A stretch of DNA of 64,000 bases, taken from assembly GCA_034189865.1 (NCBI GenBank), contig JAXHTV010000010.1, positions 1 to 64,000 on the forward strand. Direction: 5' to 3'. Shown here in pieces: positions 6,401 to 15,099 of the stretch; position 1 is the stretch's first letter; each line of letters opens with the position of its first letter. The translations under genes and the position numbers were made by a program. The notes beneath the pieces are model-generated. The model made no database searches, was not told the DNA's origin, and worked only from the letters and a program-made list of their open reading frames with translations. This DNA comes from Pseudomonadota bacterium (GTDB lineage: Bacteria > Pseudomonadota > Gammaproteobacteria > UBA5335).

Positions 6401-9400
6401 ATGTTTCGCAAGGTGCTGATTGCCAATCGCGGCGCCATCGCGGTGAGAATCTGCCGCACGCTTAAATCCCTGGGTATTACTTCAGTGGCGGTCTACGCCC
6501 ATGCGGACCGCCATTCCATGCACCGGCGGCTCGCCGACGAAGCCTGGTCGCTGGGGGCTGGAAATGCCACCGAAACGTACCTGAATCAGCAAAAGCTCTT
6601 CGAAATTGCCGAAAAAAGCGGCGCCGAGGCGATTCATCCCGGCTACGGTTTTCTCAGTGAGAACGCGGATTTTGTGCGCGCCTGTGAACGCAGGGGCCTG
6701 ACTTTCATCGGCCCCGAGGCTGAACAGATCGAAGCCTTCGGCATGAAGCACACGGCTCGGCGTTTGGCCGAGGAGAATCGCGTGCCTTTGTTGCCGGGCA
6801 CCGGCCTGCTGGCCGACGCGGCACAGGCGCTGCGCGAAGCAGAGCAGATTGGCTACCCGGTCATACTCAAGAGCACGGCGGGTGGTGGCGGCATCGGCAT
6901 GCAGGTGTGTGCCGATGCCAAGACGCTGGCCGAGGCCTTTGATCGGGTCAAGCGCCTGGGCGCCAATAATTTTGCCCACGATGGGGTGTACCTGGAGAAG
7001 TACATCGTCCACGCCCGGCACGTCGAGGTGCAAGTATTTGGCGATGGGCGCGGCGGTGTGCGCAGCTTCGGCGAGCGGGATTGCTCGGCACAACGGCGTC
7101 ATCAAAAAGTGCTTGAGGAGACCCCGGCGCCTGGTTTGCGTGAACCGGTTAGAGCTGAGCTACATCGCACGGCCGAGCGCCTGATGGCGGCGGTGGGCTA
7201 TCGCGGCGCCGGCACCGTGGAGTTCATCTATGACGCCGACAGCGAAGGGTTCTGGTTCCTCGAAGTCAACACCCGGCTGCAGGTGGAGCATGGCGTCACC
7301 GAGCAGGTTTACGGCATCGATCTGGTGGCGTGGATGGTCGAGCTGGCCGCCGGCCGTATCACCCGTGTCGACGACCTGCCTCGACCCCAGCCCCGGGGCT
7401 GTTCCATTCAGGCGCGTATTTACGCGGAAGACCCCAATAAGGACTTTCAGCCCAGCGCCGGCCTGCTGACCCATGTCAGCTTTCCCGAACCGCTGAATCC
7501 GGTAGGCGATGACGGCCCCGGCGCGTTGCGGGTGGACCACTGGATCAGTGCCGGTCAGGAGGTTTCGCCCCTGTACGATCCGATGCTGGCCATGGTCATC
7601 GCCCACGCGGGCGACCGCGCCGGTGCGTTGCGGGCGCTGGACCAGGCCCTGGAAAGTACCGCAATCGAAGGGGTTGAAACCAACAAAGCGTATCTGCGCG
7701 GCATCCTGGCCAGTGAGGCTTTTCGCCAGGGGGGCATCGGCACCGCCTTTCTGAACCGCTTTTCGGTTTCGGTGGCCACCATTGACGTGTTGGTCGCGGG
7801 CACCCAAACCAGCGTCCAGGATTTTCCCGGACGACAGGGCTATTGGCATGTCGGTGTGCCGCCCTCCGGCGCTTTCGACGGCCGCGCTTTTCGCCTCGCC
7901 AACCGCTTGTTGGACAACGATGAAGACGCCGCGGGCCTGGAGCTGACCTTGCAGGGGCCCAGCTTACGTTTCAACGTGGCCTCCGCCATTGTGCTCAGCG
8001 GCGCGCCGATGCCCGCGACACTCGACGGAGAGGATTGCCCGGCCAACACTGTGGTCGCCGTGCGCGCCGGGCAGGTGCTGGAGATTGGCAAGGCGCAGGC
8101 TGGCGCGCGCGCCTACCTGGCCATTGCCGGTGGCATCGCCTGTCAACCTTATCTGGGTTCTCGATCCACCTTTACCTTAGGTCGTTTCGGCGGGCACGGC
8201 GGGCGTGCCTTGCGGGTGGGCGATGTGTTGCATCTCAATACCAGTGCCGAAACTGCCGGCGCGCCAGGCCCTATCGGCGCGCGTCTGCCGGAAGCGCTGA
8301 TCTCCAGCTTCAACCAGCAGTGGCAATTGCATGTTGTCCCTGGCCCGCACGCTGCGCCCGATTTTTTCACCGAAGCGGATATCCGCACATTTTTCGAGGC
8401 CGAGTGGCGGGTGCACTTTAACTCCAGCCGCACGGGCATCCGCCTGATTGGGCCGAAACCCCAGTGGGCGAGAAGTGATGGCGGCGAAGCCGGTATGCAT
8501 CCCTCGAATATCCATGACAACGCCTATGCGCCGGGATCGGTGGATTACACCGGGGATATGCCCGTTATTCTCGGGCCGGATGGCCCCTCGCTGGGTGGCT
8601 TTGTGTGTCCGGCGACGGTGATCTCCGCCGATCTGTGGAAGCTGGGCCAGCTCAAAGCCGGCGACACGCTGCGATTTGTCCCGGTCAGCATCGCCGAGGC
8701 GGTGCGCCTGTCCCAGGCGATGGAAGACGAAATCAACACCTTGACCCCGAGGCAATCAAGGCCGGAAACCTTGCCCATTGACCGGGTCGTCACCACCACG
8801 CCGGTATTGCAGCAGCTCGACCCGGTCGACAACACCCAAAGCCAGGCGCCGGCGGTGGTCTATCGGCCCACCGGCGATCGCTATGTGTTAGTGGAATATG
8901 GGCCACTGGTGCTGGATATCCGCCTGCGTTTTCGGGTCCACGCCCTGATGCTATGGCTGGAGCAGCGAGCAATTGCCGGCGTGCTGGAGCTGACGCCGGG
9001 CGTTCGTTCGCTGCAAGTCCGCTACGACCCGCTGCGTGTGTCCCTGGAAAAATTGCTCTCGATACTGCGCGATGCCGAACAGGACCTGGGCGATGTGGAT
9101 GCACTGACCATTCCTTCGCGCACGGTCCACCTGCCATTGAGCTGGAATGATCCGGTGTGTCAGCAAGCGGTTGAACGCTATACCCATTCGGTGCGCGGGG
9201 ATGCGCCCTGGTGCCCGGATAACATTGAATTCATTCGCCGTATCAACGGCTTGGAAAGCGTCGATGCGGTCAAACGCATGGTATTCGACGCCACCTATGT
9301 GGTGATGGGCCTGGGCGATGTTTACCTCGGTGCCCCGGTGGCGACACCACTCGACCCGCGCCACCGTTTGGTCACCACCAAATACAACCCGGCGCGCACC

Positions 9401-10057
9401 TGGACGGCGGAAAACTCCGTGGGTATCGGGGGTTCCTATCTCTGTGTCTACGGCATGGAGGGACCGGGGGGCTATCAGTTAATCGGGCGCACCTTGCAGA
9501 TGTGGAACCGTTTTCAAAGCACCGCTGCGTTTGAGCGGCCCTGGTTGCTGCGGTTTTTTGATCGCATTCGGTTTTATGAAGTCGGTGAGGAAGAACTCGC
9601 GCAAATCCGGGAAGAGTTCCCCATCGGGGCCTATCCGCTGCGCATTGAGGAGGACTCTTTTTGTCTGGGGGATTATCAGGCTTTTCTTGAGCAAAACAGT
9701 GCGGGGATTGCCGCATTTACCGAGCAGCGGCAGCACGCCTTCAACGCAGAGCTGGCCCGCTGGATTGCCAACGGCCAATTGAACTTTGATTCCGCCCAGG
9801 CGCCGACGGAAGCCCCCGAGGAGCAAGCCGAGTTGCCGCCGGGGGCAACCGCCGTGGATAGTCCTGTGGCCGGAAATATCTGGCGACTTAAGGTGGCCCC
9901 GGGGGATCGGGTAAGCCGGGGGCAGGCGCTGGCGGTGCTTGAATCCATGAAAACGGAAATCGAATTAAGCGCACCGGCGGACGGGACCGTGCTGCGGATT
10001 CTGCGCAGCGAAGGGCAGGCCGTTGAGGCCGGCCAGTTGTTGATGATTCTGGAGTAA
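6401..10057 (+). CDS. Biotin-dependent guanidine carboxylase (urea carboxylase family)
   Basis: At 1218 residues this has the complete urea/guanidine carboxylase architecture. First is a biotin carboxylase domain with the ATP-grasp loop GGGGIG (161-166) and EVNTRLQVEHGVTE. Then come the KipA-like and KipI-like halves of the carboxyltransferase domain (about 465-1100), and finally a biotin carrier domain with ESMKTE, whose Lys1184 should carry biotin. The enzyme uses ATP and bicarbonate to carboxylate its substrate in the cytoplasm. Family members act on urea or guanidine; the riboswitch, the two DUF1989 partners and the absence of urease or urea-transport genes favour guanidine, giving carboxyguanidine. 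An AGGA site lies six bases before the ATG. The specificity-determining active-site residue was not checked against a structure. Confidence 0.9.
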   Translation: MFRKVLIANRGAIAVRICRTLKSLGITSVAVYAHADRHSMHRRLADEAWSLGAGNATETYLNQQKLFEIAEKSGAEAIHPGYGFLSENADFVRACERRGLTFIGPEAEQIEAFGMKHTARRLAEENRVPLLPGTGLLADAAQALREAEQIGYPVILKSTAGGGGIGMQVCADAKTLAEAFDRVKRLGANNFAHDGVYLEKYIVHARHVEVQVFGDGRGGVRSFGERDCSAQRRHQKVLEETPAPGLREPVRAELHRTAERLMAAVGYRGAGTVEFIYDADSEGFWFLEVNTRLQVEHGVTEQVYGIDLVAWMVELAAGRITRVDDLPRPQPRGCSIQARIYAEDPNKDFQPSAGLLTHVSFPEPLNPVGDDGPGALRVDHWISAGQEVSPLYDPMLAMVIAHAGDRAGALRALDQALESTAIEGVETNKAYLRGILASEAFRQGGIGTAFLNRFSVSVATIDVLVAGTQTSVQDFPGRQGYWHVGVPPSGAFDGRAFRLANRLLDNDEDAAGLELTLQGPSLRFNVASAIVLSGAPMPATLDGEDCPANTVVAVRAGQVLEIGKAQAGARAYLAIAGGIACQPYLGSRSTFTLGRFGGHGGRALRVGDVLHLNTSAETAGAPGPIGARLPEALISSFNQQWQLHVVPGPHAAPDFFTEADIRTFFEAEWRVHFNSSRTGIRLIGPKPQWARSDGGEAGMHPSNIHDNAYAPGSVDYTGDMPVILGPDGPSLGGFVCPATVISADLWKLGQLKAGDTLRFVPVSIAEAVRLSQAMEDEINTLTPRQSRPETLPIDRVVTTTPVLQQLDPVDNTQSQAPAVVYRPTGDRYVLVEYGPLVLDIRLRFRVHALMLWLEQRAIAGVLELTPGVRSLQVRYDPLRVSLEKLLSILRDAEQDLGDVDALTIPSRTVHLPLSWNDPVCQQAVERYTHSVRGDAPWCPDNIEFIRRINGLESVDAVKRMVFDATYVVMGLGDVYLGAPVATPLDPRHRLVTTKYNPARTWTAENSVGIGGSYLCVYGMEGPGGYQLIGRTLQMWNRFQSTAAFERPWLLRFFDRIRFYEVGEEELAQIREEFPIGAYPLRIEEDSFCLGDYQAFLEQNSAGIAAFTEQRQHAFNAELARWIANGQLNFDSAQAPTEAPEEQAELPPGATAVDSPVAGNIWRLKVAPGDRVSRGQALAVLESMKTEIELSAPADGTVLRILRSEGQAVEAGQLLMILE

Positions 10058-10131
10058 GCGCTGGCAAAGCTTATCGGGCGCGTTATTTGTAGCCGTGCCA
10101 GCGAGTGTGAATTAAAAACTGGAGGCGCTTA

Positions 10132-11940
10132 ATGTCTTTCACCATTTCATCAATCGGCGCGCTGTTGCGCGCCTACCGCAGCGGCGAAGTTCGCCCCAGG
10201 GATGTTCTGGCGCCCGCACTAAAAAGACTTCAGGCAGATCAGCATCGGGCCTGGATACAGCTCATCGACGAAGCGGCCCTTGATGGATATTTGCAGTTGC
10301 TGGAACAAAAAAATGCCGATGATCTGCCGCTATACGGTGTGCCCTTCGCGATCAAGGACAATATCGATCTGGCCGGCGTGCCGACCACCGCAGCGTGCCC
10401 GGCCTTTGCCTATACACCCGAGGCATCCGCTCCGGTGGTTCAGGCGCTGATCGATGCCGGCGCGGTGCCGCTGGGCAAAACCAACCTGGATCAATTCGCC
10501 ACCGGGCTGGTGGGCACCCGTTCACCCTACGGGGCATGCCGCAACAGCCTGAACCCGGATTATGTCTCGGGTGGTTCCAGCGCCGGCTCCGCCGTTGTGG
10601 TGGCCCTTGGGCAGGTGAGTTTTGCGCTGGGTACGGATACCGCCGGTTCCGGGCGGGTTCCCGCGGCTTTTAATAATCTCATCGGCCTCAAACCCAGCCG
10701 CGGTTTGCTCAGCACGCGAGGGGTGGTGCCCGCCTGTGCGAGCCTGGATTGCGTTACGGTATTTGCCAACCGTTGCGAGGATGCCAACCGGGTTTTCGAC
10801 GTGGCTGCCCGCTTCGATCCCGAGGATCCCTGGTCGCGGCGCAACCCTTATGGAAATGGCCCCCGGTATTTTAGCCCCTCACCAAGCGCGTTCACTTATG
10901 GTCGGCCCCTGCCCGAGCAGCTGGAGTTCTTCGGTGACGAGGCCTCGGCTGAGGCGTTTACTCAGGCCTGCGACGCGCTGGCGGCGATCGGCGGTGAGGC
11001 GGTGGAAATGGATTTCTCGCCATTTTTTAACGCCGCGCGGCTGCTCTACGAAGGCCCCTGGGTGGCCGAGCGCTACCTGGCGGTGCAGGACATATTGGAG
11101 CAACAACCCCAATCCCTGCTGCCGGTGATTCGGCAAATTATTGAGCCCGCCGCGCACTTCAGCGCAACGCAAACCTTCGCCGCGCAATATACCTTGCAGG
11201 GCTTTCGCCAACGGGCGGCATCCCTGCTTGAGCAGGTGGACGTGCTGGTCACGCCGACCGCGGCGACCTGCTACACCATTGACCAAGTCCAGGCCGACCC
11301 CATCGCCCTGAACGCCCGGCTGGGTTATTACACCAACTTTATGAATTTACTGGATCTCGCGGCAGTGGCGGTGCCCACGGGCTTTTTGCCCAGTGGCGTG
11401 GGTTTTGGGCTCACCTTGTTTCAGCGGGCCTTGAGCGATAAATATTTGCTGTCCGTGGCGGGTGCCCTGCAACATCACCTGGCAATTCCGCCGGGGAACG
11501 GCGCCAATGGGTCTTTTCAGGCTGAGTATGAGCTGCCCACAGCGGCGGTGAGCGGCACCACGCCTTTGGTGGTTTGCGGCGCCCACCTGGAAGGTTTGCC
11601 GCTGAACTGGCAATTGCTTGAACGGGGTGCCTGTTTGCTAGAGCGAACCCGCAGCGCCGCCGCATACAAACTGTATGCCCTCGCCGGTGGACCACCCCGG
11701 CGACCGGCGATGGTGCGGGACAGCGAACACGGCACCGCTATCGAGGTGGAAATCTGGCAAATACCACTCAGCGAATTGGGGTCTTTTGTCGCGGAAATTC
11801 CCCCGCCATTGGGCATCGGTAAGGTCGAGGTGGAAGGTGGACGTTGGTTGCCGGGTTTTATTTGTGAAGGCTCGGGCATCGCCGGCGCCGAGGATATCAG
11901 CGCTTTCGGGGGTTGGCGCGCCTGGCTGGCCAGTCTCTGA
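10132..11940 (+). CDS. atzF: Allophanate hydrolase
   Basis: The 602-residue protein is a full-length AtzF-type allophanate hydrolase. The N-terminal amidase-signature domain shows the Lys-Ser-Ser triad: Lys75 in FAIKDNIDLAG, the cis-serine in SGGSSAGSA (149/150), and Ser173 in GTDTAGSGRVPA. A C-terminal domain of about 140 residues follows, which in this family hydrolyses or decarboxylates the intermediate. It converts allophanate to two ammonia and CO2, the last step of the route encoded upstream. GGAGG precedes the ATG. It is the last gene of the operon; the next gene, nth, is on the other strand. In urea-degrading organisms the same enzyme serves urea carboxylase, so the gene alone does not reveal the substrate. 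Confidence 0.93.
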   Translation: MSFTISSIGALLRAYRSGEVRPRDVLAPALKRLQADQHRAWIQLIDEAALDGYLQLLEQKNADDLPLYGVPFAIKDNIDLAGVPTTAACPAFAYTPEASAPVVQALIDAGAVPLGKTNLDQFATGLVGTRSPYGACRNSLNPDYVSGGSSAGSAVVVALGQVSFALGTDTAGSGRVPAAFNNLIGLKPSRGLLSTRGVVPACASLDCVTVFANRCEDANRVFDVAARFDPEDPWSRRNPYGNGPRYFSPSPSAFTYGRPLPEQLEFFGDEASAEAFTQACDALAAIGGEAVEMDFSPFFNAARLLYEGPWVAERYLAVQDILEQQPQSLLPVIRQIIEPAAHFSATQTFAAQYTLQGFRQRAASLLEQVDVLVTPTAATCYTIDQVQADPIALNARLGYYTNFMNLLDLAAVAVPTGFLPSGVGFGLTLFQRALSDKYLLSVAGALQHHLAIPPGNGANGSFQAEYELPTAAVSGTTPLVVCGAHLEGLPLNWQLLERGACLLERTRSAAAYKLYALAGGPPRRPAMVRDSEHGTAIEVEIWQIPLSELGSFVAEIPPPLGIGKVEVEGGRWLPGFICEGSGIAGAEDISAFGGWRAWLASL

Positions 11941-12068
11941 TCTCTCCCTGTCCTTATCAACCCCGCCATTCGCATGATCTGTTAAGCAGCGTGTGCGGTC
12001 TTTTTATGTCGGAAGTACGTTGTTAGGCATCAAACCCACCGTAAGCTTCCGCGTCACATCGACCATTC

Positions 12069-12740
12069 TTAAGCCGAGGTTCCGGCTGTTGGGTCGGCCG
12101 GGGTGGGGCCTGCGGTTTTGTCGCGGTATTCGCAAAGGTCGTAGATCACGCAGTGGGCGCAGTCGGGTTTTCGGGCTTTGCACACGTAGCGGCCGTGCAG
12201 AATCAGCCAGTGGTGGGCGTGTCGGCGGTATTCCTTGGGCACGGTTTTGAGGAGCTTGTCTTCCACCTGCCGGGGTGTTTTGCCCTTGGCCAGCCCGGTG
12301 CGGTTGGCGACGCGAAAAATATGCGTATCCACCGCAATGGTGGATTGGCCGAAGGCGGTGTTTAGGATCACGTTAGCGGTTTTTCGGCCGACGCCAGGCA
12401 GCGCTTCCAGGGCATCGCGGTCTTGCGGCACTTCGCCGCCGTGTTGTTCCAACAGAATCTGGCAGGTCGCCATCAAATTTTTGGCCTTGGAGTTAAACAG
12501 GCCAATGGTCTTGATGTAGGACTTTAAGCCGTCCTCTCCCAGCGCCCGTATTTTGGCCGGGGTGTTGGCGACGGGGAATAATTTCGCCGTGGCTTTGTTC
12601 ACGCCGACATCCGTCGCTTGGGCGGAGAGCAGCACTGCCACCAGGAGCTCAAAGGGCGTGGCGTAGTTCAGTTCGGTGGTGGGGTTGGGGTTGATCTCCT
12701 GAAGGCGGCGGAAAATCTCCCGTCGTTTTTCTGCATTCAT
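12069..12740 (-). CDS. nth: Endonuclease III, DNA glycosylase/AP lyase
   Basis: A 223-residue base-excision-repair enzyme that removes oxidised pyrimidines and nicks the abasic site. It shows the helix-hairpin-helix LPGVGRKTANV with catalytic Lys120, the catalytic Asp138 in VDTHIFR, and the [4Fe-4S] cysteines 187, 194, 197 and 203 with the usual C-x6-C-x2-C-x5-C spacing. The start at 12740 overlaps the rnfE stop by four bases (ATGA) and matches the family; the frame is open further upstream but that part is the shadow of rnfE. A 20-residue proline/threonine tail extends beyond the E. coli length. Sitting last in the rnf operon is a widespread gammaproteobacterial arrangement. Confidence 0.96.
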   Translation of the reverse strand: MNAEKRREIFRRLQEINPNPTTELNYATPFELLVAVLLSAQATDVGVNKATAKLFPVANTPAKIRALGEDGLKSYIKTIGLFNSKAKNLMATCQILLEQHGGEVPQDRDALEALPGVGRKTANVILNTAFGQSTIAVDTHIFRVANRTGLAKGKTPRQVEDKLLKTVPKEYRRHAHHWLILHGRYVCKARKPDCAHCVIYDLCEYRDKTAGPTPADPTAGTSA

Positions 12741-13432
12741 GAGGGGCTGGCGGGTGTGTCCGTGGTTTGGATCGCGGGCTGGGCATCGGTGCTGGGCTGG
12801 GCCAGTTGCTTGTCTATCCAGTGTTTTAGGGCGACCAGCAACCCCAGGCTGATGAAGGCGCCGGGCGGCAAAGCCGCCAACAGCACGCCCATGCCCGGCG
12901 GGGTGAGTTGCACGGTCCAGCCCGCGGCGATGGGGCCAAAGAGCAAATCGGCATCGGCCAGGAGGGTGCCTTGGGCGATGAATTCCCGCAGGGCGCCCAG
13001 CACCAGCAGCACGGCGGTAAACCCGCCACCCATGGCCAGCGCATCCACCGCCGCGCGCGAGGTGCTCCAGCGGGAGGCAAAGGCTTCGGCCCGGCCCATG
13101 ATGACGCAGTTGGTTACGATCAGCGGCACAAAAATGCCCAAAATGCCCCACAGGTCATAAAAGTAGGCGTGCATGACCAATTCCACCACGCCTACCAAGG
13201 TGGCGATGATGACGATAAACACGGGGATGCGTACCGCGGAGGGGATGGCCCGGCGGATGACGGAAATGGCCACGTTAGATCCCGTCAGCACGAACAGTGT
13301 CGCCAAACCCAGGGTCAGGCCGTTAATCAGCGTGCCGGTGACCGCCAGCAAAGGACACAAGCCCAACAGCTGGACCAAGCCGGGGTTGTTCTGCCACAGG
13401 CCGTTGCGGACGATGTCCGCGTAGTCATTCAT
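12737..13432 (-). CDS. rnfE: Rnf electron transport complex subunit E
   Basis: The 231-residue integral membrane protein is one of the two homologous core subunits (with RnfA) of the Rnf/Rsx complex, which couples ferredoxin and NAD redox chemistry to ion movement across the inner membrane. About six hydrophobic helices are visible, and LGLCPLLAVT near residue 24 and VTNCVIMGRAEAF in the middle each hold a cysteine that in this family helps ligate a membrane-embedded iron-sulfur centre. I chose MNDYADIV at 13432, which overlaps the end of rnfG by eight bases; an upstream in-frame ATG would add 33 unrelated residues. Confidence 0.95.
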   Translation of the reverse strand: MNDYADIVRNGLWQNNPGLVQLLGLCPLLAVTGTLINGLTLGLATLFVLTGSNVAISVIRRAIPSAVRIPVFIVIIATLVGVVELVMHAYFYDLWGILGIFVPLIVTNCVIMGRAEAFASRWSTSRAAVDALAMGGGFTAVLLVLGALREFIAQGTLLADADLLFGPIAAGWTVQLTPPGMGVLLAALPPGAFISLGLLVALKHWIDKQLAQPSTDAQPAIQTTDTPASPS

Positions 13433-14087
13433 TGCGTTCTTCTCCCGCGTCGGGGGGCGCTTGTGCGAGCAAGGTATTGCGCTGGCGCTCGAAATATACC
13501 AATGCGTCGCGCACGGCGCGAATGACCGCACGCGGGGTGATGGTCGCGCCCGTGAGCTGGTCGAACTCGCCGTCGTCTTTTTTCACCCGCCAGCGTTCGA
13601 ACTTGGGGTCCTGCAGGGAGCGGCCGTTGAATCCCAAAATCCAGTTGGATTTGGCGATCTCAATCCGGTCGCCCAGGCCTGGCGTTTCCCGGTGGTGGGT
13701 CACCCGCACGCCTTGAATGTGCCCGTCTCCCCGAATGGCCACCAGCAGATGAATTTTGCCGTGGTATCCGTCGTTGGCGGTCACCGGAAGGATGGCTACC
13801 GGCGGTCCGTCGTCACGAAACGCCCGATAAACGGTAAACGGGTGATCCTGCCCGATGATGGTGGCCGGCGGCATCTGCACGCGGTCCTGGTACAAATCGT
13901 TGTCGTAGGCATCAGCCGGGAGCATCTCGTTGATTCGCGCCATCACTGCGGTTTCGTCGTTTTGGGCAATGCGCTCGGCGGTGAGCCAACGTACACCCGT
14001 TACCAAACCCACGCCCACCCCGGCCACCAGTGCCAGGGTAATGGCGCCCACCAGGGCGCCCTTGAGCGGCTTATTCGGACTCGCCAT
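13425..14087 (-). CDS. rnfG: Rnf electron transport complex subunit G
   Basis: RnfG (220 residues) is anchored by one N-terminal membrane helix (residues 9-32) and exposes a flavin domain to the periplasm. The motif LTGATITPRAV near residue 180 contains the threonine that carries covalently bound FMN, installed by an ApbE-type flavin transferase. The HRETPGLGDRIE segment is also characteristic. The gene overlaps both neighbours (rnfD end and rnfE start), as expected for a tightly coupled operon. Confidence 0.95.
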   Translation of the reverse strand: MASPNKPLKGALVGAITLALVAGVGVGLVTGVRWLTAERIAQNDETAVMARINEMLPADAYDNDLYQDRVQMPPATIIGQDHPFTVYRAFRDDGPPVAILPVTANDGYHGKIHLLVAIRGDGHIQGVRVTHHRETPGLGDRIEIAKSNWILGFNGRSLQDPKFERWRVKKDDGEFDQLTGATITPRAVIRAVRDALVYFERQRNTLLAQAPPDAGEERNE

Positions 14088-15099
14088 GGCCGTAGACCCG
14101 CGGTGCGGTGTAGCGGTCGATGGTGGGGGCCGCCATGTTCATGAGCAGCACCGAAAAGGCCACCCCATCCGGGTAGCCGCCAAAGGTGCGGATGGCGTAA
14201 ACCAAAACCCCGATACCGGCGCCATAGAACAGGCGACCGCGCGGCGTGGTACAGGCGGAAACCGGGTCCGTCGCAACAAAGAACGCGCCCAACATGGTGG
14301 CACCGCTAAACAGGTGAAACTGCGGTGTGGCGTAAAGATCCGAGTCGTAGCCATGCATGATCAACGCGACAAAGGCCATGCTGGCCAGCATGGCAAACGG
14401 AATTTGCCAGCGGATCACGCCGCGCACCAGTAGGTAGAGCCCGCCCAGCAAAAATGCCAGGTTGATCAACTCCCACCGTTCACCGCCCAGCCAACTGAAC
14501 ACGTGGCTGGACTCGCGAATTTCGGTGATGGTGTGGGTCAGCGCCATTTGGGTCTTGATGTGATCGAGCGGGGTGGCTTGGGTGACGGCATCCAGGCTGG
14601 TGTCGGCCGGGAGCTGACCGGTGAGGATGAACCAGAGCTGGCTCAGCGTGCCAAAGTCCGCCTCGCTGTTGGGCCAGGCCGTCATGTAGATCGGAAAGGA
14701 AACCAACAACACCGCGTATCCCGCCATGGCGGGGTTGAACGGGTTGTAACCCAAACCACCGTACAGGTGCTTGGCGAACACGATGGCAAAGCCGGCGCCG
14801 ATGGCCGAAAGCCACCAGGGTGCCAACGGCGGCATGGCCAGGGCGAGCAACACGCCCGTCACCACGGCGCTGAGGTCCATCAGCGTGGGCTGAATCGGCC
14901 GGTTGCGCCACTTGAGCATCAGCGCCTCGGCACCCACCGCCACGGCGGTGGCGATGATCAGGTTGATGATCACGCCCATGCCGAAAAACAACACGCTGAC
15001 CAAAACCCCGGGAATCGTTGCCACGAGTACTCGCAGCATCATCATGGTGACCGTATTGCTCGGCCCGGTATGGGGGGCACCGGCGGTTTCGAATCGCAT
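14071..15099 (-). CDS. rnfD: Rnf electron transport complex subunit D
   Basis: This 342-residue polytopic membrane protein is homologous to NqrB and carries covalent FMN on the threonine of the SGATMLGAFF motif near residue 255. Other family marks are GGLGYNPFNPAMAGYA and FVATDPVSACTTPRGRLFYG. The ATG shares one base with the rnfC stop (TGATG), a reinitiation-type junction, and its 3' end overlaps rnfG by 17 bases. Confidence 0.95.
   Translation of the reverse strand: MRFETAGAPHTGPSNTVTMMMLRVLVATIPGVLVSVLFFGMGVIINLIIATAVAVGAEALMLKWRNRPIQPTLMDLSAVVTGVLLALAMPPLAPWWLSAIGAGFAIVFAKHLYGGLGYNPFNPAMAGYAVLLVSFPIYMTAWPNSEADFGTLSQLWFILTGQLPADTSLDAVTQATPLDHIKTQMALTHTITEIRESSHVFSWLGGERWELINLAFLLGGLYLLVRGVIRWQIPFAMLASMAFVALIMHGYDSDLYATPQFHLFSGATMLGAFFVATDPVSACTTPRGRLFYGAGIGVLVYAIRTFGGYPDGVAFSVLLMNMAAPTIDRYTAPRVYGHGESE

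Noticed and set aside
2091-11940. Urea uptake and degradation operon
   Set aside because: The family names suggest urea, but a guanidine-I riboswitch and the deiminase pair fit guanidine better and no urease or urea channel gene is present.
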